Positions 35,768-44,765 are shown, numbered from the stretch's first letter. The stretch is DNA of 64,000 bases from Scytonema tolypothrichoides VB-61278 (GCF_000828085.3 NZ_JXCA02000024.1:1-64000); one strand, 5' to 3'. Notes: generated by a model not told the origin, from the letters alone. A program made the numbers and translations.

Positions 35768-37789
35768 TTACGGCGTCACTTGCTTGTAGTCGAACCACAA
35801 AGCTAAAGTCACTGCCTGCCAAATTGGTGTAATATCCTCATGTCTGACTTCGTTTGGTGTTGATATCAATCGTTGATAAGCTGCTTGCAGGAAATCTGAA
35901 TCAATGTACTTTTCCAAGTATCCAATCTGATTGAACATCACTTCATCCAGAAGTTGGCGATCGCGATTCAACAGTCCATCGTCGAAATTGGCTGATAAAT
36001 CTGCTTTTCCCCCACGCCATTGAACTTTTTCCGGTAGAATTCCTTCTAAGCCACGACGCATCACCATCCTTCCCCATCCTTGGTATAACTTCTGATCGGA
36101 AGGCAATGCTAGACAAAATTCAATTAGTCGCTTATCCATGAATGGATGACGTGCTTCTAAAGAAAACATTGCCGCATATTGATCCGCTCGTTCTAAGGTA
36201 TAGGATAATACACCTTGAGTCAGACCACGCCAATGCTGTTCTTTCACGGTGAGGGGTTCTTGACTCCATGCACCAAACTTCTGGATTCGCTCATCTAAAC
36301 CAACACGTTCTGCAAAGTTACCTTTGACAAGGGGAGTTCGGGAAACAGAGGAATTTGCAACTTTTGTTTGTTTGCGCATCCATTGTTGCCGTACTTGTTC
36401 TACAACAGGTTTTAGTCCGTGATTTACGATCAACAGTTTGCGCGAAACACCAAAATGTTTGTGGATGAGCTGTACTGCTTGAAAGAACGTTATCCAACGG
36501 AACTTCTTTGCCAAATCCTTCAGGTATGGCAGTCCATAATTCCGAAATGCGGCGTAGGGTGAGACATTAAAATGTGGCGAAAATGCTTTAACTTCCTGTA
36601 TGCATGTTTTCCAATTTCCCTGACGTGCTAATTCGGTAAGCCTACTTGCACCGTGGCAAACTGTAGTATCCCCATCAAAACCATCTAGGGAAATCCGCAG
36701 TCCTAGTTCTTTAAGAGCACGGTTTACAATCCAAGGATAAAAATGACTCGGACCCAAAAGACCTTCATCTTCGTACTGAAAAATGCTATCCAGGTTAGAT
36801 AACGGACCAAACTTGTCACCGTGGACGTAGTGGGGAATCAATCCCCCCTGTTCCAGCACTGCATTGATGAAAGGGCGCTCGTCACACTCAGTAATTTTAT
36901 CAAAAATAGTGGAGATTGTGTGTAGCGAAGTTTTCTTTGTTTCCGCAAGTAAATCTCGTGCCACACAGGTAACAGCCGAAGAATCTAATCCACCGCTCAA
37001 CTGGCTGGCGATGGGAAAGGCACTACGCAGGCGACAACGTACTGCTTCGGTAAAAATTTCCCGAAACTTTTCTGCATAAGCCTCATCAGAATCCATCTTA
37101 ATCTCACGATGGGGATCGAGTTCCCAGTAAGACCACATCTTCATTCCTGACTGACTGACAACCATACTGTGAGCAGGGGGAAGCCGCAGAATATCTTGAT
37201 AACTAGTGATGGCTCTGTCTTCCATCGTCAATGTCAAGTAGTCGGCAATTCTCACTTCGTTGAGTCGGCGCGGAACTTGTTGCAAACATAGTAGCGCCTT
37301 GATTTCTGAGGCAAATACAAAGGCTTTACCTGGTTGGTGGTAGTAATAAAAGGGCTTGACTCCGAGATGGTCTCTAGCACAAAACAGAGACTGCTGGCGT
37401 TTATCCCAGATAGCAAAGGCAAAATCACCTAAAAGATGTTCTGGGCAGGACTCCCGCCATTTTTCATAGGCAGCTAATATCAACTCGCTATCCGTAATTT
37501 TTTCAGGGAGAAAATTATCAAACTCTAACGTATTTATAAGTTCATCTCGGTTATCTATGCGAGCATCAGACGTGATGACTAAATTACCAGTCCCGTTAGC
37601 TAAAGGTAATTTTTCGAGCAAAGATTCAGGAGTTGTCCACAGCATTCGATGCCCGAAACCAACTGCTCCATCAATCCAGATATCTGCATCATCCGGTCCC
37701 CGGTGCGCCAGAATTTCGACCATCATTCCCAGATTTTCCCGGTCTACGGGGCGATCATCTAAATAGTAAATGCCCATAATGCCGCTCAT
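35768..37789 (-). CDS. Lasso peptide macrolactam cyclase, asparagine-synthetase-like (C)
   Basis: 673 residues. The N-terminus is a glutaminase-like domain (MSGIMGIYYLDD, LAHRGPDDAD) but residue 2 is Ser, not the catalytic Cys, as in lasso cyclases that do not use glutamine. The synthetase domain has the PP-loop SQLSGGLDSSAV (262-273), LDGFDGDTTVCHG (368-380), and a C-terminal EARHPFMDKRLIEFCLALP. It adenylates the ring Asp/Glu side chain and joins it to the core N-terminus. It overlaps the B2 stop by 4 nt (ATGA), implying coupled translation. Confidence 0.93.
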   Translation of the reverse strand: MSGIMGIYYLDDRPVDRENLGMMVEILAHRGPDDADIWIDGAVGFGHRMLWTTPESLLEKLPLANGTGNLVITSDARIDNRDELINTLEFDNFLPEKITDSELILAAYEKWRESCPEHLLGDFAFAIWDKRQQSLFCARDHLGVKPFYYYHQPGKAFVFASEIKALLCLQQVPRRLNEVRIADYLTLTMEDRAITSYQDILRLPPAHSMVVSQSGMKMWSYWELDPHREIKMDSDEAYAEKFREIFTEAVRCRLRSAFPIASQLSGGLDSSAVTCVARDLLAETKKTSLHTISTIFDKITECDERPFINAVLEQGGLIPHYVHGDKFGPLSNLDSIFQYEDEGLLGPSHFYPWIVNRALKELGLRISLDGFDGDTTVCHGASRLTELARQGNWKTCIQEVKAFSPHFNVSPYAAFRNYGLPYLKDLAKKFRWITFFQAVQLIHKHFGVSRKLLIVNHGLKPVVEQVRQQWMRKQTKVANSSVSRTPLVKGNFAERVGLDERIQKFGAWSQEPLTVKEQHWRGLTQGVLSYTLERADQYAAMFSLEARHPFMDKRLIEFCLALPSDQKLYQGWGRMVMRRGLEGILPEKVQWRGGKADLSANFDDGLLNRDRQLLDEVMFNQIGYLEKYIDSDFLQAAYQRLISTPNEVRHEDITPIWQAVTLALWFDYKQVTP

Positions 37790-38241
37790 AGCTTGACTCC
37801 TTCGAGAGATGGCAGTGGAATAAAGCGTGAAAGATCCGGAAGGTTGCCGATCGCAACCCGTCCCTCATACTCAATCCAAGCATGAGCCTCTAATTGTCCT
37901 CCCTGTTCTTTAGCAACACCTATACGTAGTTCAGAGGAGTAATGATAGCGGTTCATAAAAAAGTGAGTCGTTAAGGCGCGAGCCAGACACTTTGCCCCAC
38001 CAGGCATATAGCGTGTTGCTACGTTAACAGCCCAAACAATCTTGCCTACAGAAATTTGACTTTTCTGAATCTCAAATGGGAAACGAATATTTGGCTTATT
38101 TATCTTTTGCAAGAGCTTTAATAAATTCCGAAAGGCGAGAAAAAACAGCCCTAACCTAATTGCTCCCAGCAGGATAAAAGTGATTGCTAAAAGATAGCGA
38201 TCGCTCCCAGAAAGCTTAAGAAAGTTACGCAACTGTTTCAT
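37786..38241 (-). CDS. Lasso peptide leader protease, transglutaminase-like (B2)
   Basis: About 151 residues from ATG 38241; a TTG start at 38253 is possible. N-terminal hydrophobic helix (LLAITFILLGAIRLGLFFLAF), then the cysteine-protease core: GAKCLARAL (Cys85), EAHAWIEYEG (His120), and a possible third residue in NLPDLSRF (Asp136). This is the transglutaminase-type B2 domain that cuts the leader from the precursor while the peptide is held by B1. It overlaps the B1 gene by 17 nt and the cyclase gene by 4 nt. Confidence 0.9.
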   Translation of the reverse strand: MKQLRNFLKLSGSDRYLLAITFILLGAIRLGLFFLAFRNLLKLLQKINKPNIRFPFEIQKSQISVGKIVWAVNVATRYMPGGAKCLARALTTHFFMNRYHYSSELRIGVAKEQGGQLEAHAWIEYEGRVAIGNLPDLSRFIPLPSLEGVKL

Positions 38242-38539
38242 TCTTAACTTCAACCAGTTCTACAGCTTTCAATTCTTCCAGCAGTGCCAAAATATCTCCC
38301 ACGCAAACTTCTGGTTCTACTTCATATTCTTCCAGAAGAGTCTGTTTAATATCATTCACCACCGTGGGTTGCTGAATGAAATTCCAAATCCTTGCCCCAA
38401 CTTCATTTAGTCCGTGGTAGACTCCTGATTTGAGATTCAGAATAACTGCTTCGCCACCAAGATCAGAAGATATCTGCTCTACAGCAGCTACTACTATCGA
38501 CGACTCTGAGATTTTGCCGTTCAATGATTTTGAGGTCAT
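38225..38539 (-). CDS. PqqD-family lasso leader-recognition protein (B1)
   Basis: 104 residues. GGEAVILNLKSGVYHGLNEVGARIWNFIQQ (28-57) followed by an acidic helical half (VVNDIKQTLLEEYEV, VGDILALLEELKAVELVEV) is the RiPP recognition element seen in stand-alone B1 proteins. It binds the leader YxxPxL segment and presents the precursor to the protease and cyclase. It is the first gene of the lasso operon and overlaps B2, so B1 and B2 are likely made in equal amounts. AAAGGA lies about 13 nt upstream. Confidence 0.92.
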   Translation of the reverse strand: MTSKSLNGKISESSIVVAAVEQISSDLGGEAVILNLKSGVYHGLNEVGARIWNFIQQPTVVNDIKQTLLEEYEVEPEVCVGDILALLEELKAVELVEVKNETVA

Positions 38540-39562
38540 GATTACAAAGATTTCCTTTTGATGCTTTATTTTTTTTGAAAAAATCGTATCAAGTCATTAT
38601 TAACTCAGTAAATGCATTGAGATTTTCTCAACAGGTACATTAATTCTAAAAATGTGCGACTTGAAAGAATCAATATGAGTGATTGACAGACAAAAACTAA
38701 CCCTACCCTACTCTACAGGGTTCTCCTTGTCTAGTAGACTACCCTAAGTATACTTATTTCTTGAGTTTCCGAAGCTTCACTTTGAGCAGAAAAACTATCA
38801 CAGTTTTCACTGTTAGAAATTGTCCCTAGTCTCAAAACATGCAATAATTTAGTTCACAAACAGGGTTCTGTGTCCGCAGTGGTAGATGGCTTTTCCAACA
38901 AACTTAATTGTACTCAAGTTTGTATATGCTTATTTCAACGAACGCTTACCTGATATTCTACGATAATTTATACAATATCATGCGATTAACTTTCCTAAAG
39001 TTCATAAAAACAACACAATACTGTTAAGTATGTGTCAATTGACATATCTAATCTTTGCAATAACTCAAAAGAGTCTCTTCATTTCAAAAAAAACTGTATG
39101 TTTACCGACATAATTATCGCTTTTATATTTTCTATTAAAAAAATAAACTCTCACCTTTGTCTTGGAATTATGGAAAGAATTTTAAAGTTCAATGAAAGCA
39201 GTCAGGAGAACTCCACTTCCTACTCCTGTCCCACCCGTACGCCGCCCTTGCGTTCCCGTAGGGTAGATTACTTAATTAAAAAACCGCACGAGGCAAGAGA
39301 GGAGCCAGTGCGTTGCGGGGGTTCCCCCCGTTGTAGCACCTGGCGTGACACAGAGGAAAGAGGAGCCAGCGCTGTGGGCGGGTCTCCCGACTTGAGGCGA
39401 CTGGCGTCACCACGAAAACATCAGTAATCTTTTAGCGGTTCGGGAGTAAGCGATGGAGTTTCAATTTCTTGACAGTCCCACAGACATGATATAAGGTCTT
39501 TGCACACGGAAAGACGCGTCTTGGGTTTTCTGCTTTAAATCCTGGAAAAATGAAAATCTCTA
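38540..39562. other. Long spacer: lasso operon promoter region plus dispersed repeat
   Basis: About 1 kb without a credible gene. The part next to B1 is AT-rich and should hold the operon promoter. On the - strand TTGATA (about 38590) is a possible -35 but no firm -10 follows. From about 39230 to 39420 it turns GC-rich and contains a dispersed repeat with AAGAGGAGCCAGCGCT and GGCGACTGGCG modules that recurs inverted at 52585-52730. The 131-codon frame from 39032 runs into that repeat and is judged spurious. Confidence 0.5.
39230..39420. repeat. Dispersed GC-rich repeat, copy 1 (inverted match at 52585-52730)
   Basis: Contains the modules GAGGAGCCAGCGCT, GGTCTCCCGACTTGAGGCGACTGGCGTC and a GTTGCGGGGGTTCCCCCCGT palindrome. 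The reverse complements of AGAGGAGCCAGCGC and of GACTTGAGGCGACTGGCGTC occur at 52585-52690 (GACGCCAGTCGCCTCAAGTC, GCGCTGGCTCCTCT). The two copies are in opposite orientation about 13.3 kb apart. Confidence 0.7.
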
Positions 39563-39883
39563 CTATTCAAAGTCAACTTCTTGAAGTAAAGCTATCCACA
39601 TATTGGGTGGCTCAGAGTAGTAATCAATGTCTTCAACCTGATATCGACAAGTATTAGAATTGTTACATAAAATGATATGGTCCCCGCGTTTGATACCTGT
39701 ACCAAGTCCAGTCATATAACCTTTTGCCTGATTATCAATCGATTCAAATATATAGTCACGTCCACTAACATATTGAGTGTAGTCATAAGTTTTACTATGT
39801 TTTTTTTCTGTCTTTCTTAACAGAAAGTTATAAAATGACAAGAAAATAATATTAAGGTTGATGGCTGACCTGGTACGAGACAT
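39563..39883 (-). CDS. Small conserved-looking protein of unknown function
   Basis: The C-terminal 80 or so residues look like real protein: DYTQYVSGRDYIFESIDNQ, GYMTGLGTGIKRGDHIIL, YQVEDIDYYSEPPNMWIALLQEVDFE. This has the feel of a small all-beta domain (GTGIKRGD turn) with an acidic-aromatic tail. The family is not recognised. The N-terminus is uncertain because no in-frame ATG lies close to the conserved part. The ATG taken (39883) gives a hydrophobic-basic lead (INLNIIFLSFYNFLL) that may be a non-coding addition. The gene may have lost its original start. Confidence 0.5.
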   Translation of the reverse strand: MSRTRSAINLNIIFLSFYNFLLRKTEKKHSKTYDYTQYVSGRDYIFESIDNQAKGYMTGLGTGIKRGDHIILCNNSNTCRYQVEDIDYYSEPPNMWIALLQEVDFE

Positions 39884-40197
39884 AAGCGATTGGCAAATAA
39901 ATAAAGGCGATCGGATTTTTAGGGGACAATGCCTCACCTCTATTATCAGGGCGATTGCGCAAAGTAACAGACGCATAAAAGCGTATCGCCAAGCTATCAG
40001 TTGGCATAGGTTGCCGGATTTTTACACGTTTAGACCCAAGCCTCTGGGCGAAGAAGGGCGATCGCCCTTGGCGCGTCCTACCTTAATCATTGTGGATAGT
40101 CACATTGGCTAGGGTGCGTCTGATAAGCAAGATACCATAAGCTAATGGTTCGCTACAATAGTGCAGGTGTCCACCAAGCGGTGTTTTTTCTACCCAC

Positions 40198-41259
40198 ATG
40201 AGCCATCAACTCCAAGAGTACAATCCCAGTGGCATAGGTCAAATTAATGGCAACCTTTTTGCTTTACCATTTGATTACGAGTCTGCAAACCTGATTATCT
40301 TCGGCGTACCCTGGGAAGTGACCGTTTCCTATGGCGCAGGAACTGCTAACGGACCACAACGGGTTCTGGATGCTTCGCCGCAACTGGATTTGTTTGATTT
40401 CGATAATCCTGATGGATGGAAACAGGGAATTTTCATGGTAGAAATTCCTCAAGATATTTTAGAGAAGAACGAATATTATCGCACCTTGGCGGCAAAAATT
40501 ATCGAGCGACTTGAGCAAGGTAAACCCCTGACAGATACACCAGATTTAACAGCTGTGTTAGTAGAAATTAATCAAGCTTGTCAACAGGTAAATCAATGGT
40601 TGTTTGAAAAGTCTAAAGAAGCAATTGAAAATGGGAAACGAGTTGCTGTGATTGGTGGGGATCACAGTTCACCATTAGGTTACTTCCAAGCATTAGCAGC
40701 CAGTTACGCAAACTATGGCATTTTGCACATAGACGCACACGCAGATTTACGCGATGCCTATGAGGGATTTGAGTTTTCCCATGCGTCCATCATGTTCAAT
40801 GCGATGAAGCTACCGCAAATTTCCAAGTTAGTGCAGGTAGGCTTGCGTGATATTTGTCATGATGAAGTGCAAATGATTAACCAATCTCATGGTCGAATTG
40901 TCGCTTATTATGACCCAGCCATGAAACAAAAGCTGTATTCGGGAACGACTTGGATGGACTTATGTCGAGAAATTATCAGTCATTTGCCTGAATATGTTTA
41001 CATTAGCTTTGATGTAGATGGTCTAGATCCAAAATACTGTTCAAGTACAGGAACTCCTGTTCCGGGTGGACTGGAATTAGAGCAAGCTTTTTGTTTGTTC
41101 CGTGAATTGATAAATAGCGGTAGAAAAATTATTGGTTTTGATCTGTGCGAAGTTGGTGATGGTGAGTGGGATGGTAATGTTGGTGCGCGGATTGTTTACA
41201 AGCTGGCGAATTTGATGAATTTATCTCAGCGACGATCAAGCGCTTTTATACAAGATTAG
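40198..41259 (+). CDS. Ureohydrolase (agmatinase/arginase family)
   Basis: 353 residues. Hydrolyses a guanidino compound to urea plus an amine. All six metal ligands of the binuclear centre are visible: GGDHS (153-157, His156), DAHADLR (179-185, Asp179, His181, Asp183) and SFDVDGLDP (270-278, Asp272, Asp274). It is longer than classic agmatinases by an N-terminal 30 residues and an insertion around 85-140. Substrate cannot be fixed from sequence: agmatine, arginine, or guanidine (as in the cyanobacterial Ni-dependent guanidine hydrolase) are all possible. No guanidine riboswitch pattern was recognised upstream. Confidence 0.88.
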   Translation: MSHQLQEYNPSGIGQINGNLFALPFDYESANLIIFGVPWEVTVSYGAGTANGPQRVLDASPQLDLFDFDNPDGWKQGIFMVEIPQDILEKNEYYRTLAAKIIERLEQGKPLTDTPDLTAVLVEINQACQQVNQWLFEKSKEAIENGKRVAVIGGDHSSPLGYFQALAASYANYGILHIDAHADLRDAYEGFEFSHASIMFNAMKLPQISKLVQVGLRDICHDEVQMINQSHGRIVAYYDPAMKQKLYSGTTWMDLCREIISHLPEYVYISFDVDGLDPKYCSSTGTPVPGGLELEQAFCLFRELINSGRKIIGFDLCEVGDGEWDGNVGARIVYKLANLMNLSQRRSSAFIQD

Positions 41260-41274
41260 TACTGGGCGACATTA

Positions 41275-41317
41275 AGAGGGAACAGGTAACAGGGAACAGG
41301 GAACAGGGAACAGGGAA
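41275..41317. repeat. Heptanucleotide tandem array (GGGAACA)n
   Basis: About six tandem copies of a 7-base unit, one with a T substitution (GGTAACA), between the convergent ureohydrolase and nudC genes. It is followed by a TGGCGgaaCGCCA hairpin (41330-41342), part of a dispersed repeat, which could also end transcription from both sides. Confidence 0.8.
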
Positions 41318-41353
41318 ATCCCCTCAGCGTGGCGGAACGCCATAGGGACTTGG

Positions 41354-42208
41354 TCAGAGTACAAACGAGTCGATAAGCTTGCGAGCAATACTCAACTTCG
41401 GAGGAATCTGCGGTAAGTTGTCCTTACTAAACCAGGCAGCATCTACCAATTCTTGCGGTTCGATGACGATGTCACCACTTGCGTAAGTCGCTGTGAATCC
41501 AATCATAAGTGAGTTGGGAAATGGCCAGGGTTGCGAGCCAAAATAGCGAATATCTTTCACCTCAATCCCCACTTCCTCGCGGACTTCGCGCACCACCGTC
41601 TCTTCTAACGATTCTCCCGGTTCCACGAAGCCAGCTAGCAAGCTGTACATCCCCGGTGGAAACCGAGGGGCGCGAGCTAATAAAAGTTCTTCGCCGCGAG
41701 AAACGAGAACGATAATCGCAGGCGAGAGGCGAGGATAATTCACTAATCCACACTTGGGGCAACGTTTGGCACGCTCATGGGATAATTGGGTTGTCGGAGT
41801 TGCACAGTGCCCGCAGTATTGGTGAGTGCGATCCCATTCCACGATTTGGATGGCACGACCACTCAGCGCATACAACTGTTCATCCAACGTTCCGTACAAT
41901 TCGCGCAATCCCTGCAAGACCATCCCATCGGGGGCGATAACTTCGTTAAGCTTTCCTTCGGAACGCTGCGCGAACGCTAACGCATCCTTGGGCAGTTCTG
42001 CCGAGTAACAAGGTTGACCATCCAGGGTGCCAAGGAATTGGGTTCGCACTGGTTCCAAGCCAATTTCTGCCAGACTGATGAGCTTGGGAATTTCGCTGAC
42101 CTTTGCTTCGGCGCGAACCAGCAATTTATTGCCAACAAACGCAAACCACCAGGCGGGTTCAGACTGTACTAGGGGTGGAGCAATGCCAGGGATAAAGGTT
42201 CGGTACAT
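41354..42208 (-). CDS. nudC: NADH pyrophosphatase / NAD-capped RNA hydrolase
   Basis: About 284 residues from ATG 42208 (MYRTFIPGI); the frame is open to 42271 but without a better start. A zinc ribbon (YCGHC...CPKCGLV), then the Nudix box GFVEPGESLEETVVREVREEVGIEV, and the NudC-specific GSQPWPFPNSLMIGF motif downstream. It splits NAD(H) to NMN(H) and AMP and can remove NAD caps from RNA. Convergent with the ureohydrolase gene. Confidence 0.93.
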   Translation of the reverse strand: MYRTFIPGIAPPLVQSEPAWWFAFVGNKLLVRAEAKVSEIPKLISLAEIGLEPVRTQFLGTLDGQPCYSAELPKDALAFAQRSEGKLNEVIAPDGMVLQGLRELYGTLDEQLYALSGRAIQIVEWDRTHQYCGHCATPTTQLSHERAKRCPKCGLVNYPRLSPAIIVLVSRGEELLLARAPRFPPGMYSLLAGFVEPGESLEETVVREVREEVGIEVKDIRYFGSQPWPFPNSLMIGFTATYASGDIVIEPQELVDAAWFSKDNLPQIPPKLSIARKLIDSFVL

Positions 42209-42469
42209 ATCAGTAGAAGGCGATTGCCTTGATCGTATCACCACCGCTCTCACCCAAAACCATCCAGGCATGATATCGCCTTCCCTAAGTAGGACTATCT
42301 ATCAAATCAGTGCTGTCCCTCTGGCAGAGGATTTCGATGAATGGAATCATTAAAATTTTTGGTGAATTATGGAAAATTTAGCTTAGGTGCGAATCGCCCT
42401 TTGGGCGTGCCTAAGGCAATCGCACTTTGTTCACTTTTGCCAGGTTGAGTAGTTTGGAGACTGTTGGTT

Positions 42470-43327
42470 ATGCGCTGGGAATTCGGTCGTAGAAGCACCA
42501 ATGTTGAGGACAGGCGGGGAACTCGAATTTCGGCTCCTGTGGTGGGGGGTGGCATTGGGGCAATCATTCTGTCAGTGATTGTTACCCTCTTGGGCGGCGA
42601 TCCGAGTGTCCTCTGGCAGCAACGAGAAGCGCCGAGCGATCGCCCTTACTCCGAGTCTCCTAAAACACAACCTTCTGCGGCGGATGATCGTATGGCTGAT
42701 TTTGTTTCAGTTGTCCTAGCGGATACGGAGGATACGTGGCAGAGTTTGTTTCGGCAAAGGGGACAGACCTATGTAGAGCCTAAGTTAGTGCTCTATTCGG
42801 ATGCGGTACAATCTGCCTGTGGCTTTACGCGATCGGCGGTTGGTCCGTTCTATTGCCCCGCCGACCAAAAGCTCTACATTGACTTAAGCTTTTATCAGGA
42901 TCTGAAGAATCGATACCAAGCACCGGGAGACTTTGCCCAAGCGTATGTGATCGCTCACGAGGTTGGGCATCATGTCCAGAATCTCATGGGTATTTCAAAT
43001 CAAGTTCAGGCAATGCAGCGTCAAGTTGATCGAGTACAGGCGAATCAACTTTCAGTTCGGCAGGAGTTACAGGCTGACTGTTTTGCTGGCATTTGGGCGC
43101 ATCATGCCAATCGTTCGCGCCAAATCCTTGAACAAGGCGACATTGAGGAGGCACTGAATGCTGCCAGCAGTATTGGGGATGATCGTTTGCAACGTCAGGC
43201 AAGAGGGTATGTTACCCCAGAGTCTTTTACCCACGGTAGTTCAGCCCAGCGAGTTCGCTGGTTCCAGCGGGGCATTCAGACGGGTAATCCTGCGCAATGT
43301 AATACTTTTGCGGTAGCAAATCCTTAA
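42470..43327 (+). CDS. Neutral zinc metallopeptidase (YpfJ-type)
   Basis: About 285 residues from ATG 42470, with GGAG 10 nt upstream. MRWEFGRRSTNVEDRRG at the N-terminus, one membrane segment (about 22-42), and the zinc-binding AHEVGHHVQNLMG (HExxH, 163-167). Further on come RQELQADCFAGIWAHH, with the likely third ligand region, and FTHGSSAQRVRWFQRG. This is the layout of the putative neutral zinc metallopeptidase family, membrane-anchored with the protease domain outside the cytoplasm. The physiological substrate is unknown. Confidence 0.92.
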   Translation: MRWEFGRRSTNVEDRRGTRISAPVVGGGIGAIILSVIVTLLGGDPSVLWQQREAPSDRPYSESPKTQPSAADDRMADFVSVVLADTEDTWQSLFRQRGQTYVEPKLVLYSDAVQSACGFTRSAVGPFYCPADQKLYIDLSFYQDLKNRYQAPGDFAQAYVIAHEVGHHVQNLMGISNQVQAMQRQVDRVQANQLSVRQELQADCFAGIWAHHANRSRQILEQGDIEEALNAASSIGDDRLQRQARGYVTPESFTHGSSAQRVRWFQRGIQTGNPAQCNTFAVANP

Positions 43328-43566
43328 AATTTGACCAGGAAGTGTTTAACAGAAGATAATTGAGCAATGCTTACGGCGGACGCTCCGCGTCATCCCCCAA
43401 TGTGAGGATTGCCAAACGCAAATGTGTATGGTATGCGTTCAGGCGGGTGCTCCGCACCATCGCTTTGTTTATTCAGGCTGGCGTTCAAAGTAGCGTGCCA
43501 TAGGCGTTCGCCTCATCACCAATCTGAATCTCTTTTCACCTTGAAACTTTTAAACTCCTTGAACAC
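43328..43566. repeat. Dispersed repeat fragments
   Basis: Short GC-rich palindromic pieces (GCGGACGCTCCGCG near 43376, GCGTGCCATAGGCG near 43493) of the same dispersed family as at 355-600. No gene is seen. Confidence 0.5.
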
Positions 43567-44169
43567 TTGAACTACTATTCTCAGCACCAAGACGCCTTCC
43601 CAATCACTTACCTCAACGACTTGCGAGGAGAGATTTTAGCGTGCCCCTATCTTGCAATCAACAACCTTAACCGCGACTTTGTTGACACCAAAGGGTTTTC
43701 TGTGGTGTTCCAGCGTTCAGAAATTGCGGAAGTGGAACGACGGTTTCCCTTTTTCAAGCCCTATCTCGACCAAGCGCTACAGCCCACCTGCAACGCTTTC
43801 TATCTTAACCCCCTGCTGCTTAAAGAAGGCTCGCGCGTCGATCCACATATTGATCGCTCCCTGCGATCTTACTGCAAAACGATTGAGCCTCCTGTGGTGG
43901 TTAGTGTTCTTTATGTGCAAGTACCGTCAAACTTGCAAGGCGGAGAACTCGTGCTGCGCCGCCATAAACAGCAAGTCGGGCAGATTAAACCACAAGCTAA
44001 CACGCTACTGTATTTTCAAGGTGATTTGACTCATTCGGTGAATGCTGTTAAAACCACAGGGACTCGTCTAAGCTTAGTCTGTGAACAATACAGCCTGAGT
44101 GAAACTGAACTGCAAGATATTCCAGCGTTCACAGTGGAGTCTAGGGCAGTCAAGGTTAAGCGGAGGTAG
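43567..44169 (+). CDS. 2OG-Fe(II) oxygenase (prolyl-4-hydroxylase-like)
   Basis: 200 residues, TTG start. The jelly-roll iron site is complete: VDPHIDRS (His94, Asp96), GDLTHSV (His156) and the 2-oxoglutarate-binding Arg167 in GTRLSLVCEQY. It would hydroxylate a protein or small-molecule substrate using 2-oxoglutarate and oxygen. It stands alone between the metallopeptidase gene and a convergent small gene, so the substrate cannot be inferred. Confidence 0.85.
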   Translation: MNYYSQHQDAFPITYLNDLRGEILACPYLAINNLNRDFVDTKGFSVVFQRSEIAEVERRFPFFKPYLDQALQPTCNAFYLNPLLLKEGSRVDPHIDRSLRSYCKTIEPPVVVSVLYVQVPSNLQGGELVLRRHKQQVGQIKPQANTLLYFQGDLTHSVNAVKTTGTRLSLVCEQYSLSETELQDIPAFTVESRAVKVKRR

Positions 44170-44217
44170 CAATTCTCCAAACCAGAGGTTATGCCCGAAG
44201 TGCGATGATCGCTCTGT

Positions 44218-44571
44218 TTATTCATGCTTGCATTTACTGCGCTTGTGATCATCTAAAAGAGTTCGCACTTCGTTTTGAAATTCTTTAACAGCCTCAATAT
44301 GATTTTGAGAAGCATTTATATGTGCCTCCACAGATTCCGAATATACTTCCACCGAAGCATCTTCTTTTAATTCCTGTGCCTTTTCCAAAAATTCCTGCAC
44401 GTGCTTCTGAATAGTTTTTCCAGAGGCTTCAATACTTTTACCAATTTCCTGCTTGCTTTGGTCGTCGCTTTGCAGCCGCTTACCAACCTCTTCTACCAAT
44501 TTACCATGCTTAAGTGATTCCAAGGCGTGTTTCTGTGCGATTTGCACGGTTTGCGGTGAAATTTCATGCAT
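44218..44571 (-). CDS. Small helical (coiled-coil) protein of unknown function
   Basis: 117 residues, rich in Glu, Lys, Gln, Ala and His, with no hydrophobic segment. It appears to be one long helix with heptad-like spacing (VGKRLQSDDQSKQEIGKSIEASGKTIQKHVQEFLEKAQELKEDA). The N-terminal MHEISPQTVQIAQKHALESLKHG is suggestive of phasin-like or stress-related small helical proteins. No family is firmly recognised. It converges on the oxygenase gene, 48 bp apart. Confidence 0.65.
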   Translation of the reverse strand: MHEISPQTVQIAQKHALESLKHGKLVEEVGKRLQSDDQSKQEIGKSIEASGKTIQKHVQEFLEKAQELKEDASVEVYSESVEAHINASQNHIEAVKEFQNEVRTLLDDHKRSKCKHE

Positions 44572-44659
44572 AACGGTCTTACCTACTTATCACTTATCGT
44601 GTGATAGCGTTTTCTTAGAGGCTTTCTCATCTACCGTAAGCTATGGTTAGAGGTAAAAG

Positions 44660-44765
44660 CGATCGTCCGTATACGCGATCGCCAATCTCCGATTGGCTCC
44701 CTGAACGGAGTTCAGGGGAGGCACTTCGTGCCTTGGGCGTAGGACCTGCGAAGCGATCGCCTATC
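44660..44765. repeat. Repeat cluster with two hairpins and HIP1 sites
   Basis: CTCCCTGAAcggagTTCAGGGGAG (about 44697-44720, one bulge) and AGGCACttcGTGCCT (44719-44733) are adjacent hairpins, flanked by GCGATCGC-type sites. It lies in a spacer (44572-45003) that otherwise shows no gene. Part of the dispersed-repeat family. Confidence 0.6.

Noticed and set aside
39032-39427. 131-codon ORF
   Set aside because: Its C-terminal third is translated dispersed repeat, the N-terminal part has no recognisable pattern, and no ribosome-binding site is seen.
39858-40112. 84-codon + strand ORF
   Set aside because: It overlaps the small - strand gene and runs through a HIP1/repeat segment. It lacks a ribosome-binding site and the sequence resembles no family.
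40100-40197. Guanidine riboswitch upstream of the ureohydrolase gene
   Set aside because: A guanidine-responsive enzyme was considered, but the leader shows no recognisable guanidine-I, -II or -III conserved elements and is short.
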